A DNA stretch of 64,000 nucleotides from Bretschneidera sinensis (GCA_023935145.1 CM043701.1:70882317-70946316), one strand, 5' to 3'. Positions 42,901-55,252 are shown, numbered from the stretch's first letter. The notes: a model not told the origin generated them from the sequence alone. Numbers and translations: made by a program.

Positions 42901-43590
42901 TTTTCTCTTTTTCTTTTTTTTTTCTTTTTTACACAACATGATACTTCAAGTGAGTTATATAATCCTAGCATTCAATGCAAAACCTATAGAGATCATCTAA
43001 CAATTAAGGTCATAACAAAGAGTGTTTAAGAGTACCAAAAAACTAACTCTCAGAATAAAACGCTTATGGCTCAAATAATTCACTAGGTAGTCTCCACTAT
43101 TTGATTCTCAAACATTAGATCTAGGTTTATCTTAGTATCAACATCAAGAGCATAGTCTATGGACTATGAATATGCATCAATCCTCACAAAAACTTGTCAA
43201 TTTTAAAGAAACTAAACTCAACATGCATAAAAGACTTGATTACTAACCATAAAACAAATTGTAGCATGAAAATTTTATCTCAACAAGTTCTAATTGCACC
43301 CTCAAACCTAAACTAAACATTGTCCTCAATGTATGAAATCAAACACATGTTTAGAAAAATATTTAGAAGGGAATAATGAAAATGAAAGAATAGAAAACAT
43401 ACTCTATCAAATGGGTGGGTTGCCTCCCACCAAGCGCTTTCTTTAACGTCTTAGCAAGACATTGGTTGAACTTATTTAGGGTCGTGCACCTCAATGCACT
43501 CAACAACCCCCTTCTCATGGACTCCTTCCAAGTAAGGCTTCACACAATGCCTGTTAACCTTGAATGTCACTTGACTCTTCGAGTTCAGCA
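42140..43590 (-). other. Athila 3' untranslated region
   Basis: No coding frame. On the minus strand a purine-rich GTTTGAGGGTATT abuts the LTR as the likely polypurine tract. It includes (AC)n at 42809-42850, (TA)n at 42855-42890 and a T tract to about 42930. The open frames seen there are simple-repeat artefacts. Confidence 0.65.
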
Positions 43591-43593
43591 ACT

Positions 43594-43863
43594 CTACCGC
43601 TCCATGAGAAAAAAAATGTTGACTACTGAAAATGGTCGGCACCATCTTGACTTCAATTTTCCTGGAAATAATTTGAAACGAGTGTTAAACAAAAGAACTT
43701 TCATTCCAGGATAAAGAGACTTACGGATAAGGCCTTGGTCATTGTAACACTTAGTGCGTTCTTTGTAGATCTTTGCGTTCTCATAGGCTTCGTCATGAAT
43801 CTCTTCTAACTCATTGAGTTGTAGTAACCACTTCTCTCCTTCCATCGCCATGTCTATGTTCAA
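43594..43863 (-). pseudogene. Athila integrase C-terminal (GPY/F-like) region
   Basis: The minus frame includes [40 protein letters not shown] and [20 protein letters not shown]. This is the integrase tail that holds the GPY/F-type module (RWCRPF here for the usual RWxGPF). It is separated from the core at 44008-44409 by a stop-containing gap. Confidence 0.75.
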
Positions 43864-44007
43864 CTCCTTGATTGCCTAATATGCCCGATGCTTAATCTCA
43901 ACCGGTAAGTGGCATGCCTTTCCAAAAATCAACCGATAGGGGCTCATCCCAATTGGTTTCTTGTACGTCATGCGGTATGCCCACAATGCGTCATTAAGCT
44001 TGGTTGC

Positions 44008-44706
44008 CTAGTCCTTCCGTGATGGTCGCACTATCTTTTCTAGAATGCCCTTGATTTGTCGATTGCTTACCTCAACTTGACCCGAAGTTTGTGGGTGATA
44101 TGAAGTCCCCACCTTGTGTGTGATGCTATACTTCTTCAATAACCCATCACAGAGTTTATTGCAAAAATTGGTTCCTCCATCACTGATTATGGCCCTCGGT
44201 GTCCCAAACCTACTAAATATCACATCCTTCAAAAATTTCACAACATAGTTAGCATCATTGGTTCGGGTTAGAATAGTCTCAATCCATTTGGACACATAAT
44301 CAACTGCAACTAATATACGTTTATATCCAAGTGAAGATGGAAAAGGACTGATGAAATCAATTCCCCAGACATCAAATAATTCAATGACAAGATTGTTAGT
44401 TAGAGGCATCTCGTTTCTCTTTCCAATACTACCAGTCCTCTAACATTTATCACAACATATGCAAAACTCATGAGCATCTTTAAGGAGAGTTGGCCAATAA
44501 AATCCATATTGCAATACCTTGAGGGTCGTTTTCTTACCTCCAATTGACCCCCGCAATGAAGTTCGTGGCAAAAAGAAAGAATGCTCTCATGCTCAGCCTC
44601 AGGTACACATCTCCAAATGATTTGATCTTGACCAAATTTGAACAAATAAGGCTTATCCCAAAAGTAACTCCTGCAAGAAGACAAGAACTTATTGCAAAAA
44701 TAGGTG
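44008..44706 (-). pseudogene. Athila integrase core, downstream copy
   Basis: On the minus strand, [15 protein letters not shown] gives the first catalytic Asp, [12 protein letters not shown] the second, and [10 protein letters not shown] the catalytic Glu, so the D,D-35-E set is present. Upstream in the same direction, SFCHELHCGG is part of the zinc-binding region (about 44684-44520), whose later cysteines are lost. Together with 44707-45300 it forms a tandem duplication of 609 bp; this copy alone continues into the C-terminal half of the core. Confidence 0.8.
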
Positions 44707-45346
44707 GTATGAAGTCCCCACCTTGTGTGTGATGCTATACTTCTTCAATAACCCGTCACAAAGTTTATTGCAAAAATGGGTTCCTCCATCACTAATTATA
44801 GCCCTCGGTGTCCCAAACCTGCTAAATATCACATCCTTCAAAAATTTCACAACACAATTAGCATCATTGGTTTGGGTTGGTATAGCCTCAACCCATTTGG
44901 ACACATAATTAACCGCAACTAATATATGTTTATATCCAAGTGAAGATGGAAAAGGACCCATGAAATCAATTCCCTAGACATCAAATAATTCAATGACAAG
45001 ATTGTTAGTCAGAGGCATCTCATTTCTCTTTCCACTACTACCAGTCCTCTGACATTTATCACAACACATGCAAAACTTATGAGTATCTTTAAAGAGAGTT
45101 GACCAATAAAATCCAGATTGCAATACCTTGAGGGCATTTTCTTACCTCCAAAATGACCCCCACAATGAAGTTCATGGCAAAAAGAAAGAATGCTCTCATA
45201 CTCAGCCTCAAGTACATATCTTCAAATGATTTGATCTTAACCAAATTTGAACAAATAAGGCTCATCCCAAAAGTAACTCCTGTAAGAAGACAAGAATCTC
45301 TTCTTTTCTTGAAAAGAGAGGTTAGGTTACAAGACACCACAAGCAA
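44707..45346 (-). pseudogene. Athila integrase region, upstream duplicate
   Basis: Second copy of the integrase zinc-binding region and first two thirds of the core: LGYKHILVAVNYVSKWVEAI and [16 protein letters not shown] are nearly the same as in the other copy. It ends at HKVGTSYH, where the other copy begins again. The catalytic Glu is missing from this copy. The copies differ at about 5-8 percent of positions by eye. Confidence 0.8.
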
Positions 45347-46141
45347 GATAATTTACAATATCAGCATACCATGGCTCTTGACTTATAGCAAATAATTGTT
45401 CATCGGGAAAAGTGTCAACAATTTTCTTATCTTCTTTTTGCTTATGTGAATCAAAGTCCGAAATTAATCTAGAAAGGTGATCTGCAACAACATTCTCATT
45501 ACCCTTCTTATCCCTTATTTCTAGGTCAAATTCTTGCAAAAGCAAGACCCACTGAATTAGTCTTGGCTTAGCATTCGGCTTAGTTAATAAGTGTCTAATG
45601 CCGCATAATCTGAATGCACAATGACCTTAGACCCTACCAAGTAAGGCCTGAACTTGTCTAATGCAAACACGACAGCCAAAAACTCTTTTTCCATGGTGGA
45701 ATAGTTGAGTTGGGCATCATTAAGTGTTTTATTAGCATAGTATATCACATGTGAACGCTTATTCACTTGTTGCCCCAAAACAGCCCCTATAGCATAATCA
45801 AATGCATCACACATAATCTCAAAAAGAACTGACCAGTTAAGTGCCATGATAATAGATGCCGATGTCAACTTTTCTTTCAAAGCATTAAAGGCGATAAGGT
45901 AATCATCGTCAAAAGTAAAAAGAACATCTTTAGATAATAAATTACATAATGGGTGACTTATCTTAGAAAAATCTTTGATAAATCTCCTATAGAAACCTGC
46001 GTGTCCTAAGAAACTCCTAATCCCCTTAACCGAAGTCAGGGGTGGCAATTTAGCAATCAAGTCAATTTTAGCCTTATCTACTTCAATACCTTTACTAGAA
46101 ATCACATGCCCTGTTGTACCATAAAATGATTCTTCTCCCAA
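45327..46141 (-). pseudogene. Athila RNase H and polymerase connection
   Basis: The minus frame 46141-45584 is open for 185 codons: VKGIRSFLGHAGFYRRFIKD and ISHPLCNLLSKD end the polymerase connection, then DAFDYAIGAVLGQQVNKR, IYYANKTLNDAQLNYSTMEK and [19 protein letters not shown] form RNase H. A second frame (45545-45327) carries [20 protein letters not shown] and DHLSRL. RNase H would remove RNA from the RNA-DNA hybrid. One frameshift near 45580 splits it. Confidence 0.85.
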
Positions 46142-46740
46142 CTGAGTGTTAAATTACACTCAATGCATCTTTCAAGTACCAAAGTCAAATTATGCAAAGA
46201 GTTATCAAATAAGGTTCTAAAAACTGAAAAATCATCCATAAATACCTCAATGAATTTTTCCACCATATCCGAGAAGATTGACGTCATGCATATTTGGAAT
46301 GTGGCTAGAGCATTGCATAGGCCAAACGACATCCTCCTAAAGGCAAATGTCCCAAATGAGCATGTGAATGTTGTCTTCTCTTGATCTTTCGGCGTAATCG
46401 ACACTTGATAATAACATGAAAAACCATCAAGAAAACCATAAAAATCATGCCTGCTAGTCTTTCCAACATCTGATCAATAAAAAGAAGTGGAAAATGATCA
46501 TTTCTAGTAGTTGAGTTCAGTTTCCTGTAATCAATGCTCATTCTCCATCCTGTAGTCATCCTAGTGGGCACTAGCTCATTCTTCTCGTTTTTCACCACTA
46601 TAATCCTATATTTTTTAGGTAAAACATGAACTAGACTAACCCATCTACTATCTAAAATAGGGTAAATAACTCCTGCATCTAGGAGTTTTAAAATTTCTTT
46701 CTTCACTACCTCTTGTAGGTTAAGGTTTAGTCTCCTTTAA
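46102..46740 (-). pseudogene. Athila reverse transcriptase
   Basis: Two overlapping minus frames. 46706-46305 gives LKLLDAGVIYPILDSRWVS, PTRMTTGWRMSIDYRKLN and DHFPLLFIDQMLERLAG. After a frame change, 46404-46102 gives FGTFAFRRMSFGLCNALATF and the catalytic VFMDDFSVF, a variant of the YxDD box. It would copy element RNA. The frameshift near 46430 lies between these parts. Confidence 0.88.
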
Positions 46741-47831
46741 ACTTCTCTCACAGGTGTGGTATCGTCCTCTAAAATAATCTTATGCATACATGTAGTAGGA
46801 CTAATACCCTTGATGTCACTTATACTCCATCCTATGGCTCTCCTAAGTCTACTAAGCTCCTTCACAACTCTCTCCTCTTGGGTTTGAGTCAAAGTAGATG
46901 AAATAATCATAGGATATGTGTCTCCCTCTCCCAGAAATATGTACTTAAAGTGCTTAGATAACTCTTTAATTTCAAGCTTTAGTGGAGTAGTATCTTCCCT
47001 AGGTAGGGAACTTGGCAATTCTAAAGGTTTGCTAGGCTCTTCTTGGGGTGACACTGGTATTGTACTATTTAACATCTCATAATACCTTTTGGTCTCCTAT
47101 TCTAGTGTTTCCTCTACTTTATCAGTTGTAAGAGCAACTTTAAGCTTGTCCTCTATTTCTGTCTGCAAATAAGTGTCATAAACAAGTGAATCCACACAAT
47201 CAATAAAAGAACACTCATTGTTAGTAGAAATAGAAGAATGAGTGGTTTGAGAATCAAACACTTTAAATTGTACAGTCTCTCCCAAGACTGTCATCGTTAA
47301 CCTCCCATTATAGACATCAATAATAGTCTTGGTTGTGGCCATAAATGGTCTACCAAGAAGAATTGTGTGCTCCTTGTCCTTAGATGGGGTTCCTTCTATC
47401 TCCAATACCATGAAATCCATAGGCATAATCACTTTGTTTACCCGCACCAATATATCCTCAACTATTCCCTTAGGATATTTAACTAACCTGTCATCGAGTT
47501 AAAGGGACATAGTTGTTGACTTAAGCTCCCCCAAACCTAGTTGCAAGTATATCGAATATGGAATGAGATTTATACTTGCTCCTAAGTCTAGCATTGCTTT
47601 GTCGACCTTCTTGTTTCCCATTGTGATGTTGACAATGAAACTTCCGAGATCTTTCAGCTTAGGTGGAAAGCTTTGTTGGAGTATCACACTAGCAACTTCT
47701 AACACCATCACTTTCTCGTTCTTCTCATATTTCCTCTTTTTGGTGTTAAGTTCCTTAAATAATTTCATATGTGATGGCACATTCCTGATAACATCCAAAA
47801 GAGGCAAATTAATTTTCACTTTAGAAAGCAT
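46737..47831 (-). pseudogene. Athila aspartic protease and linker
   Basis: Minus 47831-47499 gives VKINLPLLDVIRNVPSHMK, PPKLKDLGSF and the active-site segment MLDLGASINLIPYSIYLQLG. After a break, 47450-47097 gives IMPMDFMVLEIEG and TILLGRPFMATTKTIIDV. 47075-46737 is the linker to reverse transcriptase with ELSRLRRAIGWSISDIKGIS. It processes the polyprotein in relatives. At least two frame breaks. Confidence 0.85.
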
Positions 47832-47849
47832 GTCAAAAATATCAGAAAA

Positions 47850-49478
47850 TTGCTGATCCTATTTAACATTCTTCAGACGGCTTGGATAAGGAATATGAGG
47901 CCTGTAAGGCTCGGTCGCCTTGTGCAGTGTCGTGAAGGAAGATGTCTCATTCTCCTTGCTCTCCTAACATATTTGAGAAGATTGTGGATCTTCAGCTGGA
48001 TTTCCTTTAGGAGTGTCATGCTCTTTTTGCTTCTCAATTGATTTTCCTGCATCACGTTGCAAGTCATAAGGAATCTTATCATCAGAATTGTTGTTAAGAA
48101 TTTTACCACTTTGAAGCACTGTGATATCCTTTGCTTGCAAAGGTTGGCTAGGCAACTTCCCTTTTTGATGTACTTGCAATTGTTCTGCAAGTTGCCCAAC
48201 TTGTACTTCCACCCTCTTCATTGATGCCTATATGGAATCTAACCTTTGGCTGTGTCTCTCATGGGTCTCTTTGCTAACTTGAATAAAAGCACTCAAGTTT
48301 TCCTCCAAAGTTAGATTTCTAGGCTGATTGGGTGGTGCAACTTGGCTTTGATATTGAACCTGTCTTGAACTTTGAGCAAATGCCATAGCATTGTTAGTCT
48401 TCTAGGAAAAATTGGGATGATTTCTCCACAGAGGGTTGTAGGTGTTAGAATATGGATCATTCCTTGGCCTAGGTTGGTAAAACTCCATTTCATTAACTTG
48501 TTCTTGTTCATTTCCTGCATAAGATTCATAAGACAAAGAATAAATGTTAGCACCGTGACCAAAAACCCCACAAACTCCAAATACCTCATTGTTGGGCATG
48601 TTTGTGGTAGTGAGAAATTTGACTTGTTTGGTCAACTCTGCAAGTTGCATTGCCATATCATTACTGGAGCTCAATTCATTAACCCCAACTCTCCTTCCTC
48701 TTGCACTCTTTTTTTGGGAATTAGCACCCAACATCTCATATAGCTCGCATGTTTCCTCAGCAGTCTTTTCTCCCAAGGCTCCACCGGCAACGTTATCAAT
48801 CGTATATTGACACTGTTGTGTCAATCCATCATAGAAGAATTGATTTTGTAGCTGTAATGGGTAATGATGGTGGGGACACTGGATTAGAAGCATCTTGAAC
48901 CTGTCCCATGCTTCATGGAAGGGTTCTCCTTCCATTTGTGAGAACGTGGCAATCTTAATTCTCAACTCAGTGGACTTCTGATGGGAGTAGAATTTGTTCA
49001 TGAACCGATTGTAGACCACTTCCCATATAGTCAAAGAACCGGGTGGAAGAGTCATCAACCACGCTTTTGCTCTATCTTTTAATGTGTAGGGGAAGCATCT
49101 CATCCTGAGTTGATCCTCGTTCAACCCCTGTTGAGGAAAGTTCTACACTGTTGCATAGAAATCCCTTATAAAGGTTAATGGGTCTTCATTTAGAATTCCG
49201 TAGAATGAAAGGAGCATGCTAAAGTGGATATTTTTTTTATCTCATAATTCCATGCAGCTTCCCCCAATTAGATGCGAGATGTGGAAGTGCCGATGATCGG
49301 CCTTGCATACTCTTTCATCATAATTTATCTTTCAGCTCCTTCCATTCTTTCTGGCTCCTCTTTTTCTATTCCCTCAACCTCTTCTTCTTCTTTCATAGGC
49401 TGTAATGTCTCCCTTAGCCTATGGATGTTGTCTATTGCTGGCACTAGATTTCTCCCTCGAGATTTTCTACCGTGCATG
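47850..49478 (-). pseudogene. Athila gag
   Basis: The minus strand begins near an ATG at 49478 (MHGRKSRGRNLVPAIDN) and has stops before a long open part (49124-48402): DQLRMRCFPYTLKDRAKAWL, TIWEVVYNRFMNKFYSHQKS, EGEPFHEAWDRFKMLLIQCP, FFYDGLTQQCQYTIDNVAGG. The zinc knuckle (FGVCGVFGHGANIYS) has lost two of its cysteines. A tail with PYSNTYNPLWRNHPNFS follows, then Gln/Lys-rich sequence to 47873. Gag would form the RNA-containing particle. Confidence 0.85.
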
Positions 49479-49686
49479 TACTTGAAGAAAACAAAAGAAA
49501 AATTAAGCTACTAGGAATAGAGAGAGCGAAAATCAAGAAATAAATTAATGCCAATTTAAATCAAGAAAATCAAGAAGCAAATAAAGAAAATTTGATGAAA
49601 TAAAAGAAATAAAAACTATTCCTAAAAGAAAGAAAATAAAAATAAAAACAAAAACAAAGAAAATAACTAAAGAATTAAACGCCAAT

Positions 49687-49704
49687 TTCCCGGCAACGGC
49701 ACCA
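49687..49704 (-). other. Athila primer binding site
   Basis: The minus strand reads TGGTGCCGTTGCCGGGAA, six bases inside the 5' LTR. It is the usual Athila site with two C-to-T/G-to-A changes. It supports the element's orientation. Confidence 0.85.
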
Positions 49705-49710
49705 AAAAAT

Positions 49711-51286
49711 TGATGTGCAAATTTTAAATGCTCACAAGTGCACGAATCACAAATAGTATTGTGATGAGTTTACTCTCGAGGTCGATCTCTCAAGGAATTG
49801 CAGTGTTTTAAATCTTAAATTACTTTCTTAAAATTACTAAAACAAACTCTGAAATTAAATCCTAAACACTCTAATTAAAAGATTGGTGAAGAGAAAATTG
49901 AAATAAAAACAATTAAGTAAATTAAACAAAATGAATTATGAAGATATGAGTATAATCAATGAGAGCAATTGGGGGTTTAGATTGCTATCTAATCATGAAT
50001 TGGAACATCTGGTGAATATAAAGAATTAATCAACATCCAAGATTATTGGTATTTCCACTAAGACTAGAGAATGCCATTGATCGTGTTTATTCTCAGTTTA
50101 TAACTAATTAATTAAATCCCATGGATCGTGTTCATCAATTAATTAGTTAAATTAAGTATAAAGAAAACACAACCACCTAAATCACAATTTGATTTGAATC
50201 ATGATTTAAATTCCTATTCAAGAAAGCTTAATTAGGTCTAGATGATTTGTCATCAACCTAATCTCAAATATTAATCTTGACTATCAATAATAGATGGCCA
50301 ATCCACAAGTAATAATCAAAGGTATGAATGATATTGAATAATAAATAATCTAGAAAATTTCATAAAACTAAATCCACTAAAATATCCAAAACAATCAAGG
50401 CAGCTAAGCTAAACGCCCAACAATGCGTTCAGCTGCTCATGTTTAAATCCCAATCACATAATTCAAATACTAGGGTTACAAGCATATTGAAGGACAAAAG
50501 GAATAAAGATAAAATTTCTTCTCGAATTACAAGATGAATCCTCAAAGTCTTGAAGCGATTGATTGTCGTCTTCAATCTCTTGATAAGCCGTCTTGATGAA
50601 AGAAACCGTCTCCTTCTTCAATCTCCCAAAACTCCTCTTGATAATATCTCTAAGAATTGTCGTTGTCTCCTCCTTCTTAGAACCTAAAATTCCTATATAT
50701 AGCTATATGGAGACAACTTTGTAGATAGAAAAGTCACCCTAGGGTTTCTATTCGGGACGTGTACTTCTGCTGCTGTCCATGCCCGATTATGTTAAAACTG
50801 CCATAACTTTCTCTAGAAAATCATATTTATGAGCCATAAAATTCTTCAAAAAATAGATATCCGGATCTTTCCAAGAATATATGGCTCATCTCCTGGTTCT
50901 TCCTGAATCAATACAGTTTGATCCGTAAAAATCACTTCTGCCATGCTGAAATCACGCACAGCCTGACCTTTGTTTATCATAATCGCCGTAACTTTCTCTA
51001 GAAAAAATCATATTTATGAGTTGTAAAATTCTCTAAAAAATAGACATCCAGATCTTTTCAAGAATATATGGCTCATCTCCTGGTTCTTCCTGAATCAATA
51101 CAGTTTAATCCGTAAAAATGACTGATCTGTACGGGCAATTCTAATAATTTAGTGAAACTCCTCTCCAAGTGCTTGTGAACCTGTAAAACAACAAAAAAAT
51201 GACTTAAAGTAACAAATTTCTAAGCTAAAAATATAAATAAATACCTGAAAAACATACAAAATACTAGGACAAATATTCGTTCAACA
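49711..51286 (-). repeat. 5' LTR of the Athila element
   Basis: On the minus strand it starts TGTTGAACGA and ends TTGCACATCA. A TATA-like GCTATATATAGG lies near 50694-50705. Upstream of it are two tandem copies of a 185 bp segment (about 50796-50980 and 50981-51165), which are likely U3 repeats. Followed by the target copy GCTCT at 51287-51291. Confidence 0.9.
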
Positions 51287-51450
51287 GCTCTCAAGTCGAA
51301 TTGCAAGGCATAGTCAACTGTGAATTCTTCAAGATTGACTAGGAAGAGACCTGCACCACTTTCTAAGGCATTAAAGGAGCCATCAACAAAGAGCTTCCAA
51401 CTCTATGGCTTTTGCAATCCTTTGGTTTCTTGTTCCTTTGCAGCCACTTT
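51287..51450 (-). pseudogene. Tat RNase H, N-terminal part
   Basis: The minus frame reads WKLFVDGSFNALESGAGLFL, then EEFTVDYALQFDLRA, and stops at the nested insertion. VDGSFN is the first acidic-residue motif of the Tat RNase H. It continues in frame at 40573. Confidence 0.8.
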
Positions 51451-51949
51451 AGGGAATGTGCCCTTGACGATGAAATCGATAAATGCCTGGGTCTTGATTG
51501 GCGAACGTGGTTTGTATCTGATTTTGATATTTCTTAACACAATAGACCACTTTACGAGTTTTCCTGAGAGATTGGATTTTTGAAGTATATTTCAGAACAC
51601 CTCATAGGGTGACATGTTAACACGCTGATGGGATGTGATTAGAAGTATGGTTACAGCTTTTGGGCTGATATGACAATGGCGAATGCCAACTTTTTGAGGG
51701 GTTGGTATCATGTTTCTACATCTTGGAGTCCTCGGCTAATGTAGCAAATCAGTCTCTATACTCTGTCTTCTTCCCTTATGAGGAATAAAGGTACAACTAG
51801 AGCTCATTCCTTTGCTTTGGCTTGGTTATGAGTAGCAGTAAACTCAAGTACCTTTTCAATTCTTCAAACGAACTCTGGCATTCCTCTTTCCACTAGAAAT
51901 TTGAAATTTTTTTCATTATCCTGAAGAAAGGTAGGCATTTTTCAACTGA

Positions 51950-52640
51950 TCTGGATACGAATTGTTCTAAAGCTGTGATTTGAACGATGAGCTTTTGCAC
52001 TTCTTTCACATTCCTTGGGGCTTCAATGTCTATAATAACTTTGATATTTTTGGTTTACTTGTATTCCTTTTTGGGTGATTACAAAGCCAATGAATTTGCC
52101 AAAAGTTACCCCAGAGGCACACCTCAAGGGGTTGAGCTTCATTTGATGTTTTCTTAACACTAAGAAACATTCTTCTAGGTCAACTATGTAGTTAGCTACT
52201 TGCATGTTTTTTACGAGCATATCATCGATATAAATCTCCATGTTCCTTCCAATCTGGTTTTTAAATAACTTATTGACCGGCTTATGATATGTTGCCCCGA
52301 AGTTTTATAGCCCGATAAACATTACATTGTAACAATAAATACATTTTTTCTATGACAAAGGCTGTATTTAGCTGATTCGGTTCATGCATCCTGATTTGGC
52401 TATACCCGGAGTATGCATCCATGAAACTCAACATCTTGTACTCGAAGGTTGCATATACTAACTGATCAATCCTTAGCAAAGGAAAAATGTCTTTTGGACA
52501 AGATTTGTTCAAGTCAATAAAGTCAATGCAAATTCTCCACTTTTCATTGGCTTTCTTTAGCACTAACACGTTAGTCAACCACTAGAGCTAGTCAATTTAT
52601 CTAATGAATCTAGCTTCGAGGAGCTTACTGACTTTAGTGT
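51950..52640 (-). pseudogene. Tat reverse transcriptase
   Basis: Minus 52578-52282: TNVLVLKKANEKWRICIDFI, DLNKSCPKDIFPLLRIDQLV, FMDAYSGYSQIRMHEPNQL. Minus 52241-52023: EIYIDDMLVKNMQVANYIVD carries the catalytic YIDD, then LNPLRCASGVTFGKFIGFVI. A frame change lies between 52282 and 52241. Polymerase connection sequence follows towards 51450. Confidence 0.88.
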
Positions 52641-53081
52641 TGATTGTTTGTTGCCTCTCTGCTTCGAAAGATCTTTTCTTCTGTATGACTGATTTCTTAT
52701 TTGGGTCAACATTTAAAATGTCTAACATTTTAGAAGGGGTCGATTCCCGACATGTCTGCTGCTAACCAAGTGAACACATCTCTATTTTCTTTGAGAAACA
52801 AGATCAACCATGTTTGGAGTTTTCCCTCTAAACCTGCACCGATTTGTACAATTTTCTCTGATTTTTCTTCTATAAGGGGTACTATCACCAACTCTTACAG
52901 GGGTCTTCCTATTTAAGTCTTGGAGTCATCTTTTAGATCTTCTATTTGATGGATACCTACCTTGCATTTTTCATTAAGGGAAACCAACTAACAAGTCTAT
53001 GATGCAGCTTGGTTACCCTTGACCTCTTTTGGGAACTTCATCTTCAAGTGGTACGTTGAGAGTGCTGCTCTCATGGTATTA

Positions 53082-53390
53082 TCATATAAGGATCGCATTA
53101 TATGAAGATGGGAGTTTTATGATTAAGAAGGTATTTAGAATTGTTGTTTGACAAGGCGAGGTATCCACCGTCACTAGCCGTTCTATGCTTATTTTTGGGT
53201 AGACCAGTTCACCTAAGAATTTGTATAAATGGTAGTGTATTAGCTTCAAACGATCATCTGATAGTTTCATCTTTTTGAAAATTTCATAATACAATATATC
53301 TTGAGAAGACCCATTATCAACCAAAATTCTTTCAACCAAAAATTTGAAATGACCAAGGTTACGACAACTGAGTCATCGTGGAGGAACTTT
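53082..53390 (-). pseudogene. Tat aspartic protease
   Basis: The minus frame 53339-53082 reads ERILVDNGSSQDILYYEIFK, then LGELVYPKISIERLVTVDTS and LPSSYNAILI. DNGSS is the active-site form usual in Tat elements (D-N/T-G-S/A). The sequence is truncated by frame changes at both ends. Confidence 0.82.
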
Positions 53391-53479
53391 ACTCTTTCGA
53401 GATCCTCGTTCATAAAATATATGGCTTGATAAACTCGAATCTTCTTTGTGGGTCCCTCGATTAACCCAATAAAATGAGC

Positions 53480-55208
53480 ATAGGCTTTTTTGGAGTTCGA
53501 GGATTCACCTCCAGAGGATGTCTCATCGAAGATAGTTCAAATAACGCCTATTGTAGGGGCATTTTCCAACTTCTTCTTCGGGGTTCGTCATATTTTGTTG
53601 TCTTCCCTTTGGCTCGAACTCTACCTTGGTTTACTTCTATGGTCAAGACTTCTTTGTCAGTTTGGACTCTATCTTTTTCTATCTTGACGAGCTTCTTCAG
53701 GTATCTTTTTTGTATCAAACCTTCAATTTCTTCTTTTAGATGTCTGAATTCATCCCTGTCGTGGCCGTGGTCCTTGTGGAAACGATAGAAATGACTCATA
53801 TCTTTTTTTCCATCGAGTGTTTTTATCTTTGTAGGACACTGGGTGATATCTTGATTTTTTATTTCCATTGGGAGATCAGTCCTCGAGGTATTGAGATGAG
53901 TGTAGGTCTTAAATCCTTAAGGAGCTCTCTATTTTTCACTTCTTTGGACATCATTTTGGCCTCCTTTCTTTTGGTTGCACTTGAACTCATGCTTTTTGAG
54001 CTCTTTCCTTTTCATACTTGTCAAGGTTTCTTATATTCTTTTGTGGAAAGCTTGCTCTTCCTCCGTGATTATAAACTCGTCTTTTTCAGCTAGAAGAGCT
54101 AGCATGGTATGCATCGAGTTTCTGGAGAGGTAGTGGCTAAATTCAGAGGCTTTGAGACCATTAATGAAGGCCATGGCCGAAGGGAACCATAAGAGGTAAT
54201 CACGAAGAGTCTCATTTATATGTTGAGTTATGCTTAACAATCTCTCAAGAGTTCTTTTGGGAACTCGACTACTAAAGAAATGCATAGTAAACCACTTTGT
54301 GAGCTCGGTAAACAATTTTATAGATGCGGAAAGCAACTTAGAGAACCATGTTCTCGCTGTCTCTCGTAGTGTTATTGGAAATACACGGCACATAGTTATC
54401 TTTGAGTGGCCGTTGCGAAACATTAGAAACTTAAAATTCTCTAAGTGGTCTATGGGGCATATCTTTGCCGTTAAGGTCCTATGTGAGGCATTTTGAAATT
54501 TGGAGGCATTTTCTCGTCTATGAGTTCTAGGGAGAAAGGGTTGCTTATAGGTCTGATCTCGTTGAGGATGTTTCCACGAGTGGTTTTTATGGTGAGCTTG
54601 ATGCGTTCATTCATTTCTTTTAGCTGCTTACTCACTTTAGACTTGTCATGCTCTTACTGTTTCTTGGATGTATCAGAATTTGAGACGGACTCGTCATCTC
54701 AGACTGAGCATCGAGAACTTCATTGAGGGCTTCTTTGACTCGGTTCTCCTCTTTCCAAATGACACCATTGGCCCTTATCTCGTGTAAGTTGTCCGTGTCT
54801 CCTACCTGAACTTATCTTCTAGGGTTAGGCGTTAAATTTTTGAGGTACCACCTCAGTGGTGCTTCGGGTGGTATTTCCAGTTTAGAATGAGAACTAATGG
54901 TGCCATGTTCTACTCGGTTCAAATCAACCGAGTCATGTGACTAACTATACGAGTTGATGATAGAGAGCGATGTATTATGCTCTACTGACAGGGGAGTTCA
55001 GGTCCATCTCACTGGCTTCTTGTCTGACTACTTGGTTTAAGTGTGATCCAGCTTGCTGATTGAGAGGAGCTTGCTCTTCATTTATCTTTAGTTGATTGTG
55101 ACTTCTTGAGGCATAATAAGGATTTTGTCCTTCCATCAAAGGTGGTGGTGGTGGAAACTTGTATGGGTTTAACTCGTAGGTCTTCAGTACAATACTTTGG
55201 TGTCCCAT
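53480..55208 (-). pseudogene. Tat gag
   Basis: Minus 54423-54031: KITMCRVFPITLRETARTWF, SASIKLFTELTKWFTMHFFS, LLSITQHINETLRDYL and AFINGLKASEFSHYLSRN form the capsid part. Minus 53868-53548: YRFHKDHGHDRDEFRHLKEE and IEGLIQKRYLKKLV match the Tat zinc-knuckle region, but both cysteines have become Tyr and Phe. A Pro/Gln-rich N-terminus lies at 55208-54975. Stops separate the parts. Confidence 0.82.
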
Positions 55209-55252
55209 CGTGCTTTTTTTTTAGACATTTTTCAATAAAAAGATTTATACGA

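Larger units (their letters stand above)
40574..51286 (-). mobile_element. Complete Athila-type Ty3/gypsy element
   Basis: A 10.7 kb element with LTRs at 40574-42139 (1566 bp) and 49711-51286 (1576 bp), perfect GCTCT target duplications, and the Athila primer site TGGTGCCGTTGCCGGGAA (49704-49687, minus strand). On the minus strand it carries gag, protease, reverse transcriptase, RNase H and integrase in order, all with stops or frame changes. A 609 bp segment of the integrase region is tandemly duplicated. About 1.4 kb of non-coding sequence lies between integrase and the 3' LTR, with no env-like ORF. LTRs differ by roughly 4-6 percent by eye. Confidence 0.93.

Noticed and set aside
42753..43000. 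Open frames with Tyr-Ile and Val-Cys or Thr-His runs
   Set aside because: They read through (AC)n and (TA)n microsatellites in the Athila 3' region.
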